64,000 bases of DNA from Thioclava nitratireducens (GTDB lineage Bacteria > Pseudomonadota > Alphaproteobacteria > Rhodobacterales > Rhodobacteraceae): the NCBI RefSeq assembly GCF_001940525.2, contig NZ_CP019437.1, positions 718,501 to 782,500 of the forward strand, read 5' to 3'. Positions 9,825 to 19,780 of this stretch are shown piece by piece. The position numbers and the translations under genes were made by a program. The notes beneath the pieces were generated by a model. It did no database searches. It saw only the letters and a program-made list of their open reading frames with translations, and was not told where the DNA came from. Position 1 is the stretch's first letter, and every line of letters starts with the position of its first letter.

Positions 9825-9901
9825 GTTCTGGTTCACGTGTCATTGCAAGCAGCCGAACCATCTGGCCCGGTCAGGTTAGGTCGATTTGCGTAAGAAAGAC
9901 G

Positions 9902-10324
9902 TTAACGCGGCCCCAGCGCGGCGGCCTGCCGCGCGATCCGTGCTACATCGCGGCTTAGGGGAAGGTCGTTCCCCATCCGGTCTACATCGACCCAGCGCGC
10001 ATCCAGAGCGTCATCGGCGGCGACCGGCTCTCCGGCCTGCCACTGACATTCGACCGCGATCAGCACGAAGTGATGCTCCAGCGCGCCCGCATCGTCATGG
10101 GCAAGCACATCGAGCGCGTTGAAGGCATGGGTGGCCCGCGCCTGCACGCCGGTTTCCTCCAGCAATTCGCGCTCTGCCGCCGCGAGAAGCGTTTCGCCAA
10201 GCTCGACCTTGCCGCCGGGAAAGCCCCATAGCCCGGCATCGGGCGGGTTGGCCCGTTGCACCAGCAGGGCCTGTCCGTCGCGGATCACGACGGCGAGAAT
10301 GGCGGGGACCGGACGGGGGCTCAC
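9902..10324 (-). CDS. NUDIX hydrolase (MutT-like)
   Basis: A 140-residue NUDIX hydrolase with a complete Nudix box at residues 37-59 (GGKVELGET...RELLEETG), which binds the metal and cleaves nucleoside diphosphate-X substrates. The WGFPGGK segment before the box is typical of MutT and ADP-sugar branches, so oxidised-nucleotide cleanup is plausible but unproven. It overlaps the end of apt by four bases and is the last gene of the minus-strand mtaP-apt-nudix operon. Confidence 0.9.
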   Translation of the reverse strand: MSPRPVPAILAVVIRDGQALLVQRANPPDAGLWGFPGGKVELGETLLAAAERELLEETGVQARATHAFNALDVLAHDDAGALEHHFVLIAVECQWQAGEPVAADDALDARWVDVDRMGNDLPLSRDVARIARQAAALGPR

Positions 10325-10848
10325 GCCCCCTCGAATTCGCAGAGCACGCTTACATTCATGCCGCGGTCTTCGAGCAGTTTGCGCCCGCCCAGTTCCGGCA
10401 GGTCGACGATGAAGGAGAGGCCCACGATCTCGCCGCCCACGCGTTCGATCAGCCGGATGCCCGCCTGCGCGGTGCCGCCGGTGGCCAGAAGGTCGTCGAC
10501 GACCAGAACCTTCTCGCCGGGCTTGATCGCATCCTCATGCATCTCCATCACCGCCTCGCCATATTCCAGCTGGTAAGCCTGCGAAATCGTCTGGCCGGGC
10601 AACTTGCCCTTCTTGCGGATCGGCACGAAGCCTTTCGACAGCTGATGCGCGATCGCGCCGCCGATGATGAAGCCGCGCGCCTCCAGCCCCACGACCTTGT
10701 CGATCTGCTGGCCCGCCCACGGGTGAAGCATCTGGTCGATCGCCATGCGGAAGCCGCGCGGATCGGCGAAAAGCGTGGTCACATCGCGGAACATGATCCC
10801 TTCATGCGGGAAGTCGGCGATGGTGCGGATATAGTCTTTGACGTTCAT
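10321..10848 (-). CDS. apt: Adenine phosphoribosyltransferase
   Basis: Salvages adenine to AMP with PRPP. The 175-residue protein is of usual length and has the PRPP loop [14 protein letters not shown] at residues 114-127 and the [10 protein letters not shown] segment before it. It starts seven bases downstream of the mtaP stop. That neighbour releases adenine from methylthioadenosine, so the pair forms a logical salvage unit. Confidence 0.97.
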   Translation of the reverse strand: MNVKDYIRTIADFPHEGIMFRDVTTLFADPRGFRMAIDQMLHPWAGQQIDKVVGLEARGFIIGGAIAHQLSKGFVPIRKKGKLPGQTISQAYQLEYGEAVMEMHEDAIKPGEKVLVVDDLLATGGTAQAGIRLIERVGGEIVGLSFIVDLPELGGRKLLEDRGMNVSVLCEFEGA

Positions 10849-10855
10849 GGGATCC

Positions 10856-11728
10856 TCAGAGCTCGAGCACGCGGCCCGCGATGGTCTTCAGTTTGCGCGT
10901 CATCTCGGGGTCGCGCTTGTCGGGGGCGGTCATGATCGCGCTGTCGAGGGCACGGGTGCAGCCGGTGGCGCAATCGCCCGCTGTCCCTTTCAGCAGACCC
11001 GGCAGGGCCGCGACCAGAGCGCGCGCCTTATCGGCATTCTTCATCGCCACGGCAACGACCTGCGCTACGTCCACGGCATCGTGATCGGGGTGCCAGCAGT
11101 CGTAATCGGTGATCATCGCGACGCAGGCGTAATGCAGTTCCGCCTCGCGGGCGAGCTTGGCCTCGGGCATGCCGGTCATGCCGATCACATCAGCGCCCCA
11201 TTGGCGGTAAAGCTCGCTCTCGGCTTTGGTGGAGAATTGCGGGCCTTCCATCGCGACATAGGTGCCCCCCTCGTGGACGGTGACGCCGGTCTTGCGCGCG
11301 GCCTCGGCGCAGGCGGTCGAAAGCTCCGCACAGACGGGATGGGCCACCGAGACATGACCGACCATGCCGGGACCGAAGAAGGTCTTTTCGCGGGCGAAGG
11401 TGCGGTCGATATACTGGTCCACAATCAGGAAATCGCCCGGCGCATAGGCCTCTTTCAGCGAACCCACGGCGGAGACGGCGACGAGATCGGTCACGCCCAG
11501 CTGCTTCATCGCGGCGATATTGGCGCGGTAGGGGACGGTGGTCGGCGTCTCGACATGGCCGCGCCCGTGGCGGGGCAGGAAAGCCATCTTCACGCCATCG
11601 AGGCTGCCGGTCAGTACCTGATCGGAGGGCGCGCCGAAGGGTGTCTCGACGGTGACCCACTCGGCCGCCTCCAGCCCGTTGATCTGATAGACGCCCGAGC
11701 CGCCGATCACCCCGATCATCCTGTCCAT
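10856..11728 (-). CDS. mtaP: S-methyl-5'-thioadenosine phosphorylase
   Basis: Cleaves methylthioadenosine (a by-product of polyamine and acyl-homoserine-lactone synthesis) to adenine and methylthioribose-1-phosphate. The protein has the PNP/MTAP N-terminus [12 protein letters not shown], the RHGRGH phosphate segment and the VSAVGSL loop. The start at 11728 (290 aa) has GGAGG eight bases upstream; the ATG at 11735 lies immediately after that sequence and is less likely. AHL synthesis by the LuxI homologue near 51 kb would produce this substrate. Confidence 0.94.
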   Translation of the reverse strand: MDRMIGVIGGSGVYQINGLEAAEWVTVETPFGAPSDQVLTGSLDGVKMAFLPRHGRGHVETPTTVPYRANIAAMKQLGVTDLVAVSAVGSLKEAYAPGDFLIVDQYIDRTFAREKTFFGPGMVGHVSVAHPVCAELSTACAEAARKTGVTVHEGGTYVAMEGPQFSTKAESELYRQWGADVIGMTGMPEAKLAREAELHYACVAMITDYDCWHPDHDAVDVAQVVAVAMKNADKARALVAALPGLLKGTAGDCATGCTRALDSAIMTAPDKRDPEMTRKLKTIAGRVLEL

Positions 11729-11871
11729 TCCGCGCATCCTCCGGCTGTCTTTTCCGCGTCGCGGCGAGCCTAAGGCCCGCGCGCGCGGGAGGAAAGAGGG
11801 ATTGCAGCCACTTGCCGCGCGGTCTATCGCCGATGGGCGAGGGAAATGGGAGCCCTCACGGGAGAGGATCT

Positions 11872-12750
11872 ATGGAAAATATCCGCGGCTCGGTGCTGAT
11901 GGTCGTCGCGATGGCGGCCTTCGCGATGGAAGACATGTTCGTCAAATCCGCCTCGAGCCATCTCGCGGTGGGCGTGGTGCTGATGCTGTTCGGCATTGGC
12001 GGCATGGCAGTCTTCGCAACCCTCATCATGGCGCGCGGTCAGCGGCTGCTGCACCCGGCGCTCGCCTCGAAGCCGCTGCTGATCAAGCTCGCGCTCGAAG
12101 TGATCGGGCGTCTCGGCTATACGCTGGGGATCGCGCTGACGCCGCTCTCGAACGCCTCCGCCATCCTGCAGGCGACACCGCTCGTCGTCGTCGCGGGCGC
12201 GGCGGTGGTGTTTTCCGAGCGTGTCGGCATCCGGCGCTGGGTCGCAGTGGGGATCGGGTTCATCGGCGTGCTGATCGTGCTGCGCCCCGGCCTCGACGGT
12301 TTCGTTCCGGCTGCCCTTTGGACCGTTCTGGGCATGCTGGGCTTTGCGGGGCGCGATCTGGCGACGCGCGCCTGCCCGCCGGTCCTGTCGAATTTCCAGC
12401 TCAGCTTCTACGGCTTCATGATGCTGATCCCGACCGGCGTACTGATCCTTCTGATCTTCGGCGGCGTCACGACGCCCGATCTTGTTTCGCTGCGCGATGT
12501 GGCCGGCGCGGTGGCCTTCGGCAGCCTCGCCTATTGGTCGCTGACGAAGGCGATGCGTATGGGCGAGGTTTCGGTCATCACGCCCTTCCGCTACACCCGC
12601 CTGATCTTCGCGCTGATCCTCGGGGCGGTCGTGTTCGGCGAGCGGCCCGACGCGGCGATGATCCTCGGCGCGGCGCTGATCGTGGCGAGCGGCCTCTACA
12701 CGCTGGTCGAAGGCCGCCGCAGCCGGATCCGCGCGCGGGTCAGAGCTTAG
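11872..12750 (+). CDS. DMT-superfamily (EamA) transporter
   Basis: A 292-residue membrane protein with about ten hydrophobic helices in two EamA repeats (MENIRGSVLMVVAMAAFAME... and a second half from about residue 145). Such proteins usually export amino acids or other metabolites. The start at 11872 follows GGGAGAGG; an upstream ATG in frame at 11812 would add a non-hydrophobic tail. The 3' end overlaps the convergent flavin reductase gene by 11 bases. Substrate unknown. Confidence 0.9.
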   Translation: MENIRGSVLMVVAMAAFAMEDMFVKSASSHLAVGVVLMLFGIGGMAVFATLIMARGQRLLHPALASKPLLIKLALEVIGRLGYTLGIALTPLSNASAILQATPLVVVAGAAVVFSERVGIRRWVAVGIGFIGVLIVLRPGLDGFVPAALWTVLGMLGFAGRDLATRACPPVLSNFQLSFYGFMMLIPTGVLILLIFGGVTTPDLVSLRDVAGAVAFGSLAYWSLTKAMRMGEVSVITPFRYTRLIFALILGAVVFGERPDAAMILGAALIVASGLYTLVEGRRSRIRARVRA

Positions 12751-13339
12751 GCCGCAGCATCTCGAAGGTTTCCGACACGGCCGCGTAATCGCCGCGATTG
12801 CCGAGCCGCACCAGACGGTCGGGCGGCGAATAGAGCCCGTCCTTCAGACAATCATCGGCGATATGGATGCCGGTCACTTCGCCATGAACGAGGTAATTAC
12901 CCTCGCCCAGCAGCTTGATCACCTGCACGACGCGACATTCGAGCGAGGCGGGCGCCGCCGCCACGCGCGGGCAGTCGATGGTCTCGCATTCCGCTTTCTC
13001 GATCCCGCATTCGGCGAATTCGTCGGTGCCCGCGGGATAGTTGGCGCAGGAGGCGTTCATCTGGTCCTTCAGCGCATAGGTCACGAGATTGGCGCAGAAC
13101 ACCCCCGCCTCGCGCAGTTGCGAGACGCTGTCCTTCGTGCCGTCGCGATCGGGCTTCACCCCGGTCGAGGCGAAGATCACCTGCGGCGGCGTGTAGGCGA
13201 CCGCGTTGAAGAAGGAATAGGGCGCGAGATTGTCGCCCATCTCGCTGCGCGTCGAAATCCAGCCGATCGGGCGTGGGGCGACGATGGAGTTGAACGGGTT
13301 ATGCGCGAGCGGGTGGCCATCCGAGGTGCGATAGAACAT
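12740..13339 (-). CDS. Flavin reductase-like FMN-binding protein
   Basis: A 199-residue protein of the flavin reductase / DIM6-NTAB family. It has a split-barrel FMN-binding fold with FNSIVAPRPIGWISTRS near the N-terminus and the later FCANLVTYAL and NYLVHGEVTGIHI segments. These proteins reduce flavins or act as FMN-dependent oxidoreductases, sometimes as the reductase partner of a monooxygenase; no such partner is adjacent. Upstream on the other strand lies a GNAT gene. Confidence 0.88.
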   Translation of the reverse strand: MFYRTSDGHPLAHNPFNSIVAPRPIGWISTRSEMGDNLAPYSFFNAVAYTPPQVIFASTGVKPDRDGTKDSVSQLREAGVFCANLVTYALKDQMNASCANYPAGTDEFAECGIEKAECETIDCPRVAAAPASLECRVVQVIKLLGEGNYLVHGEVTGIHIADDCLKDGLYSPPDRLVRLGNRGDYAAVSETFEMLRPKL

Positions 13340-13411
13340 GCTTTCTCCTGTTTGATCCCGAACTTAGCGCATGCTACCGCGCAGGAAAGGGGCAGCCTGA
13401 AAGGGGCGGCG

Positions 13412-13894
13412 ATGCACGAGCTCGCGCAAGAGACGGCAGAGGACTGGTGGGAGGTTGAGGCGCTCTACGACCTCTGCTTCGCGCCGGGCCGCACGGCGCT
13501 GTCCTCCTATCGCCTTCGCGACGGCGTCGATCCGGTCCGGGAGCTTTGCCTCACGCTGCGTCAGGACGGCATCCTTGCCGCCGTAATCCGCTACTGGCCG
13601 GTGCGGGTCGGCGGCAAGCGCGTCCTGCTGCTCGGGCCGATCGCGGTCCACCCGACGCGGCAGGGCGAAGGCCTGGGCGGAATTCTGATGCACGAAAGCC
13701 TCTCGCGCGCCGCCGATCTCGGCTGGGAGCGTGTGCTGCTGGTGGGCGACGCGCCCTATTACCAGCGCTTTGGCTTTTCAAAGCTCGAAGATGTCGAGAT
13801 GCCGCCGCCAACCAATCCCGACCGCGTTCTGGGGCTCGAACTGGTGCCCGGTGCCTGGGAGGGCGTGCACGGTCAGGTCGAGAAAGACGACTGA
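13412..13894 (+). CDS. GNAT N-acetyltransferase, YhbS-like
   Basis: A 160-residue acetyltransferase. The acetyl-CoA motif is at HPTRQGEGLGGILMHESL, and the C-terminal GDAPYYQRFGFSK is typical of the YhbS branch. The start at 13412 follows AAGGGG; upstream in-frame sequence runs antisense through the neighbouring flavin reductase gene and is not credible as coding. Substrate unknown. Confidence 0.87.
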   Translation: MHELAQETAEDWWEVEALYDLCFAPGRTALSSYRLRDGVDPVRELCLTLRQDGILAAVIRYWPVRVGGKRVLLLGPIAVHPTRQGEGLGGILMHESLSRAADLGWERVLLVGDAPYYQRFGFSKLEDVEMPPPTNPDRVLGLELVPGAWEGVHGQVEKDD

Positions 13895-13945
13895 TTGCCG
13901 AAGCGCTCCCGCCGCCCCATATCTGGAAAAGGCAAGGAGGCGATG

Positions 13946-14698
13946 ATGGCAGATATTCTTCCCCCCGTAAGCGACCCTGCGATTCTGGGCCAGCTCGACA
14001 CCCTCGCGAAACGCCACCGCGCAGCGGGCGGCGTGGTGATGCAGCTGATCGGCTATGTCGGAGGTTCCGCCGAAGGGCTTCTGAGCAAATTGCCGGGGCC
14101 CGTGCGCAACGGTCTGGATGGGGCGACCGAGCGCGCGCTTTCGGGCGCGATGACAGCCGCCGAGCGCTCGCGCGGAATCGTCGCGGACCGGCCCGACTGG
14201 ATGAACCGCACGCTGACCACCGCAATGGGGGCCGCAGGCGGCGTCGGCGGTCTGGGCAGTTCGCTCGCCGAGTTGCCCTTCACGGTCACGATGCTACTGC
14301 GCGCCATACAGGGCATCGCCGCCGAACACGGCTTTGACCCGGCCTCCGAGGAAGTGCGGCTCGAATGTCTGCGGGTCTTCGCATCTGCCGGGCCGCTCGA
14401 GGATGATGACGGGATGGATCTGAGCTTCCTCGCCGCGCGCGCGACGATCACCGGGTCGAGCATGAAGTCGCTGATCGCAAAGGTCGCGCCTCGCCTGTCG
14501 ATCGTGCTGGGTCAGAAGCTCGCCGCCCAGGCCGCGCCGCTTCTGGGCGCAGTCGCGGGCGCTGCGGTGAACTACGCCTTCACCAGCTATTATCAGGAAA
14601 TCGCCCGCGTCCATTTCGGGCTTAAGCGCCTTGCCCGGGACACCGGCACCGATGAGGGCGTTCTGCGCGAGGAGCTTGTCGCCCGCATCGCCAAGTGA
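13946..14698 (+). CDS. EcsC-family protein
   Basis: A 250-residue protein matching the EcsC family, with the glycine-rich segment AMGAAGGVGGLGSSLAELPFT and the C-terminal VNYAFTSYYQEIARVHFGLKRL. In Bacillus, EcsC accompanies the EcsAB transporter, but no transporter is adjacent here and the function of stand-alone EcsC proteins is unknown. AAGGAGG lies five bases before the ATG at 13946, making it a better start than the ATG at 13943. Confidence 0.85.
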   Translation: MADILPPVSDPAILGQLDTLAKRHRAAGGVVMQLIGYVGGSAEGLLSKLPGPVRNGLDGATERALSGAMTAAERSRGIVADRPDWMNRTLTTAMGAAGGVGGLGSSLAELPFTVTMLLRAIQGIAAEHGFDPASEEVRLECLRVFASAGPLEDDDGMDLSFLAARATITGSSMKSLIAKVAPRLSIVLGQKLAAQAAPLLGAVAGAAVNYAFTSYYQEIARVHFGLKRLARDTGTDEGVLREELVARIAK

Positions 14699-14740
14699 TC
14701 GCGACGCCGCGCCCCTGTTTTCCGTCGAATGCCTCCGGCG

Positions 14741-14828
14741 GGGATATTTGGACCAAGAGGAAGGTAGCTTCGCTTTCTCTTGTCGAAAATATCCCGGGGG
14801 GCTCCGAAGGAGCGGGGGCAGCGCCCCC
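14741..14828. repeat. Dispersed intergenic repeat, copy 2 (inverted)
   Basis: GGGATATTT at 14741-14749 is mirrored by AAATATCCC at 14787-14795, with partly complementary arms between them (CCAAGAG and CTCTTG). A GGGGGC-AGC-GCCCCC hairpin follows at 14814-14828. The unit lies between convergent genes (the EcsC gene and the GMC oxidoreductase) and could fold into a large stem. Confidence 0.75.
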
Positions 14829-14855
14829 TACGTACCACTAGGCGAGAGCAGCTTC

Positions 14856-16451
14856 TCAGCCCTTCGCGTCCTCAAGGATCATCTGCGCCGCCTTTTCGGC
14901 GATCATCATCGTCGGTGCGTTGGTGTTGCCCGAGGTGATCGTCGGCATCACCGAGGCATCCGCGATGCGCAGCCCTTTCAGCGCTTTCAGCCGTAGCCGC
15001 GGATCGACCACGGCACCGTCATCAGGCCCCATCCGGCAAGTGCCGACGGGATGGAAGATCGTGGTGCCGATATCGCCCGCGGCTTTCACCAGCTCAGCTT
15101 CGGTCTGATAGTCCGGGCCGGGCTTATATTCCTCGGGCTTGTATTTCGCGAAGGCCGGTTGCGAGGCGACACGGCGGACCTGCCGGATCGCTTCGGCGGC
15201 GACGCGGCGGTCGCCCTCGGTCGAGAGGTAATTCGGCGCGATTTCGGGATGGGCGCGGAAATCGGGAGAGGTGATATGCACATGGCCGCGGCTCTCGGGG
15301 CGCAGGTTGCACACGCTCGCCGTCATGCCGGGGAAAGCGTGGACCGCGTCGCCGAACTTGTCGAGGCTGACCGGCTGGACGTGATACTCCAGATCGGGCG
15401 TCTCCTTCTCGGGGAAGCTGCGGGTGAAGATGCCCACCTGCGACGGCGACATCGACATCGGCCCTGAGCGGAACAGCGCATATTCCATCCCGATCTTCGC
15501 CTTGCCCCAGAGCGTCGAGGCCATGGTGTTGAGACTCTTGACGCCCGAGACCTTGTAGATCACGCGCAGTTGCAGGTGGTCCTGCAGGTTCTCGCCCACA
15601 CCGTTCACTTCGGCCACCGGGGTGATGCCGTGCTGGGACAGCACGTCGCCGCGCCCGATTCCCGAGAGCTCGAGGATTTGGACCGAGCCGATCGAGCCCG
15701 CCGAGAGCACCGTCTCGCCCGCCTTCACATCGTGGCTCTGTCCGTTCTGGTTGTAGCGGATGCCGATTACGCGCCCCTCTTCGATCAGGAGCTTCTCGAC
15801 CTGCGCATTGGTTTCGATCCGCAGGTTCTGGCGTTGCATCGCGGGTTTCAGGAAGGCTTTCACCGCGCTCCAGCGCCAGCCGGATTTCTGAGTGACGTGG
15901 AAATAGCCGCCGCCCTCATTGGTGCCGGTGTTGAAATCGTCGGTGCGTGGGAACCCGGCCTCTTCGGCGGCCTCGAGAAAAGTATCGAGCATCTCCCAGC
16001 GCACGCGGGCCTCTTCGACCCGCAATTCGCCGCCAGCGCCATGCAGGTCGCTCTCGCCGCGATAGAAATCTTCCTGCTTCTTGAACAGCGGCAGCACCTC
16101 GTCCCAGCCCCAGCCGGGATTACCCGCCTGCGCCCACATGTCGTAATCGCGGGCCTGGCCGCGCATGTAGATCATGCCGTTGATCGAGGAGCAGCCGCCG
16201 AGGATGCGCCCGCGTGGATAGAGCAGTTCGCGCCCGTTCAGTCCGGCTTCGGCTTTCGACTTGAAACCCCAGTCGGTGCGCGGGTTGCCGATGCAATAGA
16301 GATAACCGACGGGGATGTGGACCCAGTGGTAGTTGTCACGCCCGCCGGCCTCCAGCAGCAGCACCTTGTGCTTGGGGTTCTCCGACAGTCGGTTGGCCAG
16401 AACGCAGCCTGCGCTGCCGCCCCCGACCACGATGTAATCGTATTGCTCCAT
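14856..16451 (-). CDS. GMC-family oxidoreductase (choline/alcohol dehydrogenase-like)
   Basis: A 531-residue FAD flavoprotein of the glucose-methanol-choline family. The dinucleotide motif VVGGGSAG lies near residue 10, with the GMC signature around [19 protein letters not shown]. Active-site elements [11 protein letters not shown] and TSGNTNAPT are at the C-terminus. Family members include choline dehydrogenase BetA and alkanol dehydrogenase AlkJ; no betB or betI is adjacent, so choline specificity is not supported. GGGAGGGG precedes the ATG at 16451. The gene is divergent from waaA. Confidence 0.92.
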   Translation of the reverse strand: MEQYDYIVVGGGSAGCVLANRLSENPKHKVLLLEAGGRDNYHWVHIPVGYLYCIGNPRTDWGFKSKAEAGLNGRELLYPRGRILGGCSSINGMIYMRGQARDYDMWAQAGNPGWGWDEVLPLFKKQEDFYRGESDLHGAGGELRVEEARVRWEMLDTFLEAAEEAGFPRTDDFNTGTNEGGGYFHVTQKSGWRWSAVKAFLKPAMQRQNLRIETNAQVEKLLIEEGRVIGIRYNQNGQSHDVKAGETVLSAGSIGSVQILELSGIGRGDVLSQHGITPVAEVNGVGENLQDHLQLRVIYKVSGVKSLNTMASTLWGKAKIGMEYALFRSGPMSMSPSQVGIFTRSFPEKETPDLEYHVQPVSLDKFGDAVHAFPGMTASVCNLRPESRGHVHITSPDFRAHPEIAPNYLSTEGDRRVAAEAIRQVRRVASQPAFAKYKPEEYKPGPDYQTEAELVKAAGDIGTTIFHPVGTCRMGPDDGAVVDPRLRLKALKGLRIADASVMPTITSGNTNAPTMMIAEKAAQMILEDAKG

Positions 16452-16619
16452 AAGCCCCTCCCGAACTGCGCCTCCGGGCAGGACTTTCGCAAGCTGCCGT
16501 CCGGGAAACAAGGCCATGGACCGTTCATTCGCGCAAAGTCGCTTTGCGAAAACGCAAGGAGGGGCTTGCCTGTGAGGGGGGTGATCCGTTCTATGGCGCA
16601 AATCTCGCCGGAGCCTTTC

Positions 16620-17828
16620 ATGGTCCTTTACCGCCTTCTCGTCAGTATCGCGAGCCTGCCTGTTCTGGCGGCGTTGCTCTGGCGCGTTCTGCGCGGACGC
16701 GAAAGCCGGGTCGCTTTGTTGGAGCGGTTGGGCGGTGGGGAGGCCGCGCCGGGACGATTGTGGCTGCACGCGGCCTCGAATGGTGAACTGACCTCCGCCA
16801 AGCCTTTGATCGAAGCGCTGCTGGCCGCCGATCCTGCGTTGCAGCTGTTGGTGACGGTGAACACGGTGACGGCGCGCGCGCTGGGGCAGGGCTGGAACGA
16901 TGCCCGCATCGCGATCCGTATGGCGCCGCTCGACCATCGTGCGGTGCTGCGGCGGTTCCTGTCGCGCCATGCCCCCCGCGCGCTGGTCGTGATCGAGAAC
17001 GAGCTGTGGCCGAACCGCATGGCGCTGCTCGCGCAGGCGAAACGGCCGCTCTTCGTTATCGGTGCGCGGATGTCGGCCCGCTCTGCGGCGCGCTGGGCGA
17101 AGATTGGCATCGCGCAGCCGATGATGTCGCAGATCACCGCGCTCTCGGCGCAGGATGCGGGGTCCGAGGCGCGGTTCCTCGACCTTGGCCTGCCGCAAGA
17201 GCGGCTGATGCCCCCCGCCAACCTCAAGACCTCGATAACCGTCGCACCGGGCGTGCCGCTCGACTGGCCGCGCAGCGACACGGTGTTGGCCGCGTCGACC
17301 CATGAGGGGGAAGACGCGACGATCCTCGCCGCCTTTGCGAAGGCGCGCACGCACCGACCGGGCCTGCGCCTGATCCTCGCCCCGCGCCATCCCCGCCGTG
17401 CGCCCCAGATCGCAGCTCTGATCGCCAAGGCCGGGCTGCGTCATACCACCCGCTCGAAGGACGGGCCCCCGACCGCGGAGGTCTATCTGGCCGATACGCT
17501 GGGCGAAATGGGCCGCTGGTATGCGAGCGCGGGCCTGTGCTTCGTGGGCGGCTCGCTTGTCGAAAAGGGCGGTCATACCCCCTATGAACCGGCGAGCTTC
17601 GACTGCGCTTTGCTGCATGGTCCGGATGTCGCGAATTTCGCCGCAGCCTATGCCGCACTCGACGCGGCAGGCGGCGCGCGGCTTTGCGCGACCGAGTCGG
17701 ATCTCGCCGCTGCGTTCGCCACGCTCGACGCCGACGAACAGGCGGAAATGGCGCGCGCCGCGCGGGCGGCGCTTGGGCCGCCAGCCGATGTCGAAAGCAT
17801 CGCAACCGCGCTCATCGCGCGTCTATGA
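16620..17828 (+). CDS. waaA: 3-deoxy-D-manno-octulosonic acid transferase
   Basis: Transfers Kdo from CMP-Kdo onto lipid A precursor, the first core step of lipopolysaccharide. The 402-residue protein has a short N-terminal membrane anchor and the family landmarks: [12 protein letters not shown] (acceptor-side glutamate), [24 protein letters not shown] and [16 protein letters not shown]. The start at 16620 has GGAG seven bases upstream; an in-frame ATG at 16593 would add nine residues. It is slightly short for the family but no motif is missing. Confidence 0.94.
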   Translation: MVLYRLLVSIASLPVLAALLWRVLRGRESRVALLERLGGGEAAPGRLWLHAASNGELTSAKPLIEALLAADPALQLLVTVNTVTARALGQGWNDARIAIRMAPLDHRAVLRRFLSRHAPRALVVIENELWPNRMALLAQAKRPLFVIGARMSARSAARWAKIGIAQPMMSQITALSAQDAGSEARFLDLGLPQERLMPPANLKTSITVAPGVPLDWPRSDTVLAASTHEGEDATILAAFAKARTHRPGLRLILAPRHPRRAPQIAALIAKAGLRHTTRSKDGPPTAEVYLADTLGEMGRWYASAGLCFVGGSLVEKGGHTPYEPASFDCALLHGPDVANFAAAYAALDAAGGARLCATESDLAAAFATLDADEQAEMARAARAALGPPADVESIATALIARL

Positions 17829-17895
17829 CCTGCGCCAATATGCTTGCATCGCGGGTTAAATAGCCTATTTGCTTACCCATTCGGGAGATGCAGAG

Positions 17896-18330
17896 ATGAT
17901 CCGTTATACGCTGCAATGCGAGAATGAGCACCGCTTCGACAGTTGGTTTCCCTCGGCCTCCGGGTTCGAGGCGCTCAAATCCGCAGGCCAGCTGGAATGT
18001 GCGGTTTGCGGCTCGAAAAACGTCGAGAAATCGCTGATGGCGCCGCCCGTCGCGCAGACACGCAAAGCGCAGGAGGGCGTGCCTGAGCGCCCCCTCTCGC
18101 AGCCGCATTCCGAGGCCGAGCAGGCTCTTGCCGCGATGCGTCGCGAGATCGAGAAGAACTCCGATTACGTCGGCATGAACTTCGCTACCGAAGCGCGCGC
18201 GATGCACGAGGGCACCGCCAAGAAACGCGCGATCCACGGAGAGGCGAAACTCGACGACGCGCGCAAGATGCTCGAGGACGGGCTCCCGGTTCTGCCGCTG
18301 CCCTTCCTGTCGACTCGCAAGACGAACTGA
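17896..18330 (+). CDS. DUF1178 family protein
   Basis: A 144-residue conserved alphaproteobacterial protein. The N-terminus MIRYTLQCENEHRFDSWFPS and the cysteine pair in ECAVCGSKNVEKSLMAP suggest a small zinc-ribbon-like domain similar to FmdB-type regulators. A charged helical middle and the C-terminal segment EAKLDDARKMLEDGLPVLPLP follow. Function not known. GGGAG precedes the ATG. It sits between waaA and lysC without overlaps. Confidence 0.87.
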   Translation: MIRYTLQCENEHRFDSWFPSASGFEALKSAGQLECAVCGSKNVEKSLMAPPVAQTRKAQEGVPERPLSQPHSEAEQALAAMRREIEKNSDYVGMNFATEARAMHEGTAKKRAIHGEAKLDDARKMLEDGLPVLPLPFLSTRKTN

Positions 18331-18347
18331 CCCTTTTCGCTCTTTCC

Positions 18348-18393
18348 AAATATCCCGGGGTGAGTTCGCGAACGCGAAGAGGGGCAGCGCCCC
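18348..18393. repeat. Dispersed intergenic repeat, copy 3
   Basis: AAATATCCCGGGG at 18348-18360 is followed by TTCGCG-AA-CGCGAA and a GGGGC-AGC-GCCCC hairpin at 18381-18393, between the DUF1178 gene and lysC. Same modules as the other copies. Confidence 0.7.
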
Positions 18394-18428
18394 CGAGCCG
18401 ATCTGCAGGCCCGGAAACGCCAAATCTC

Positions 18429-18457
18429 TTGCGTGCCCCAACGGCTTGAGCTAGCAG
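18429..18457 (+). promoter_or_regulatory. Candidate lysC promoter
   Basis: TTGCGT at 18429-18434 and TAGCAG at 18452-18457 are spaced by exactly 17 bases and lie 30 bases before the lysC start. The same TTGCGT plus 17-base spacing occurs before rplO. The -10 box is weak. Confidence 0.4.
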
Positions 18458-18486
18458 AGGCGCGACTCTGCCCAAGGGGGATTTCC

Positions 18487-19740
18487 ATGCCCATTCTGGT
18501 GATGAAATTCGGCGGCACTTCCGTCGCCGATCTCGACCGGATCGCAAACGCCGCCGAAAAGGTGAAGCGTGAAGTCGAGCGCGGTTACGATGTCATCGTG
18601 ATCGTCTCCGCGATGTCGGGCAAGACCAACGAACTCGTCAACTGGGTCGAGACCACGTCGCCGCTCTACGATGCGCGCGAATACGACGCCGTGGTCTCCT
18701 CGGGTGAGAATATCACCGCCGGCCTGATGTCGCTGCGTCTGCAGGAGATGGGCGTCTCCGCGCGCAGCTGGCAGGGCTGGCAGGTGCCGATCAACACGAC
18801 CTCTGCGCATGGCGCGGCGCGCTTCGTGTCGATCCCGCGCGAAAATCTTGACCAGAAATTCTCCGAAGGCTTCAAGGTCGCGGTGATCGCCGGCTTCCAG
18901 GGGCTGTCGCCGGAGAACCGGATCACGACGCTCGGCCGGGGCGGCTCGGACACGACCGCTGTGGCTTTCGCCGCTGCGTTCGGCGCGGAGCGATGCGACA
19001 TCTACACCGATGTCGACGGCATTTACACCACCGACCCGCGCGTCTCCTCCAAGGCGCGCAAGCTCGACCGCATCGCCTTCGAGGAGATGCTGGAACTCGC
19101 GAGCCTCGGGGCGAAGGTTCTGCAAACCCGCTCGGTCGAGCTCGCGATGCGCTACAAGGTGCCGCTGCGCGTGCTAAGCTCCTTCGAGGAAACCACGGAG
19201 AATTCGGGCACTCTGGTCTGCGACGAGGATAAAATCATGGAATCGAAAGTTGTCTCCGGCGTCGCCTTTTCCCGCGACGAAGCGAAAATGACCCTCGTGA
19301 CGGTCGAAGACCGCCCCGGTATCGCCAGCGCGATCTTCGGGCCGCTCGCGGATGCCGGTGTGAATGTCGACATGATCGTCCAGAACATCTCCGAGCGTCA
19401 GGCCGAGCATGAGGTCAAGGTCACCGACATGACCTTCTCCTGCCCGGTCAATCAGGTGGCCCGCGCCCGCAAGGCGATGGAAGATGCCCGCGACGCCGGT
19501 CTGATCCAGTTCGACGAGCTGGTCGCCGACGAGGACGTGGCGAAAATCTCCGTCGTCGGGATCGGCATGCGTTCCCACGCGGGGGTCGCCGCGAAGATGT
19601 TCAAGGCGCTGGCCGCCGAAAACGTCAACATCAAGGTTATCTCCACGTCGGAAATCAAGATTTCGGTGCTGGTCGACCGCAAATATCTGGAACTGGCGGT
19701 TCAGGCCCTGCATGATGCCTTCGAACTCGACAAGGCCTGA
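18487..19740 (+). CDS. lysC: Aspartate kinase (general)
   Basis: Phosphorylates aspartate at the head of lysine, methionine and threonine synthesis. The 417-residue product has the catalytic domain with MKFGGTSV at residues 6-13, GRGGSDTTA and the YTDVDGIYTTDPR region, then two ACT regulatory domains (about 265-417). It is therefore the feedback-regulated class. A second, ectoine-specific aspartokinase lies at 35.5 kb. AGGGGG precedes the ATG. It is followed 40 bases later by ptsP, a conserved order in this group. Confidence 0.96.
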   Translation: MPILVMKFGGTSVADLDRIANAAEKVKREVERGYDVIVIVSAMSGKTNELVNWVETTSPLYDAREYDAVVSSGENITAGLMSLRLQEMGVSARSWQGWQVPINTTSAHGAARFVSIPRENLDQKFSEGFKVAVIAGFQGLSPENRITTLGRGGSDTTAVAFAAAFGAERCDIYTDVDGIYTTDPRVSSKARKLDRIAFEEMLELASLGAKVLQTRSVELAMRYKVPLRVLSSFEETTENSGTLVCDEDKIMESKVVSGVAFSRDEAKMTLVTVEDRPGIASAIFGPLADAGVNVDMIVQNISERQAEHEVKVTDMTFSCPVNQVARARKAMEDARDAGLIQFDELVADEDVAKISVVGIGMRSHAGVAAKMFKALAAENVNIKVISTSEIKISVLVDRKYLELAVQALHDAFELDKA

Positions 19741-19780
19741 GTAACCCGAAGGGCCGCAGCAACAGGGACGACCTGCGCGG

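Noticed and set aside
14856..16451. Calling the GMC enzyme betA (choline dehydrogenase)
   Set aside because: No betB, betC or betI is adjacent and GMC subfamilies are hard to separate by motif, so only the family was assigned.
15570..16592. Apparent 340-residue N-terminal extension of waaA
   Set aside because: The frame stays open antisense to the GMC oxidoreductase but has no matching domain; good starts with the normal family N-terminus lie at 16620 or 16593.
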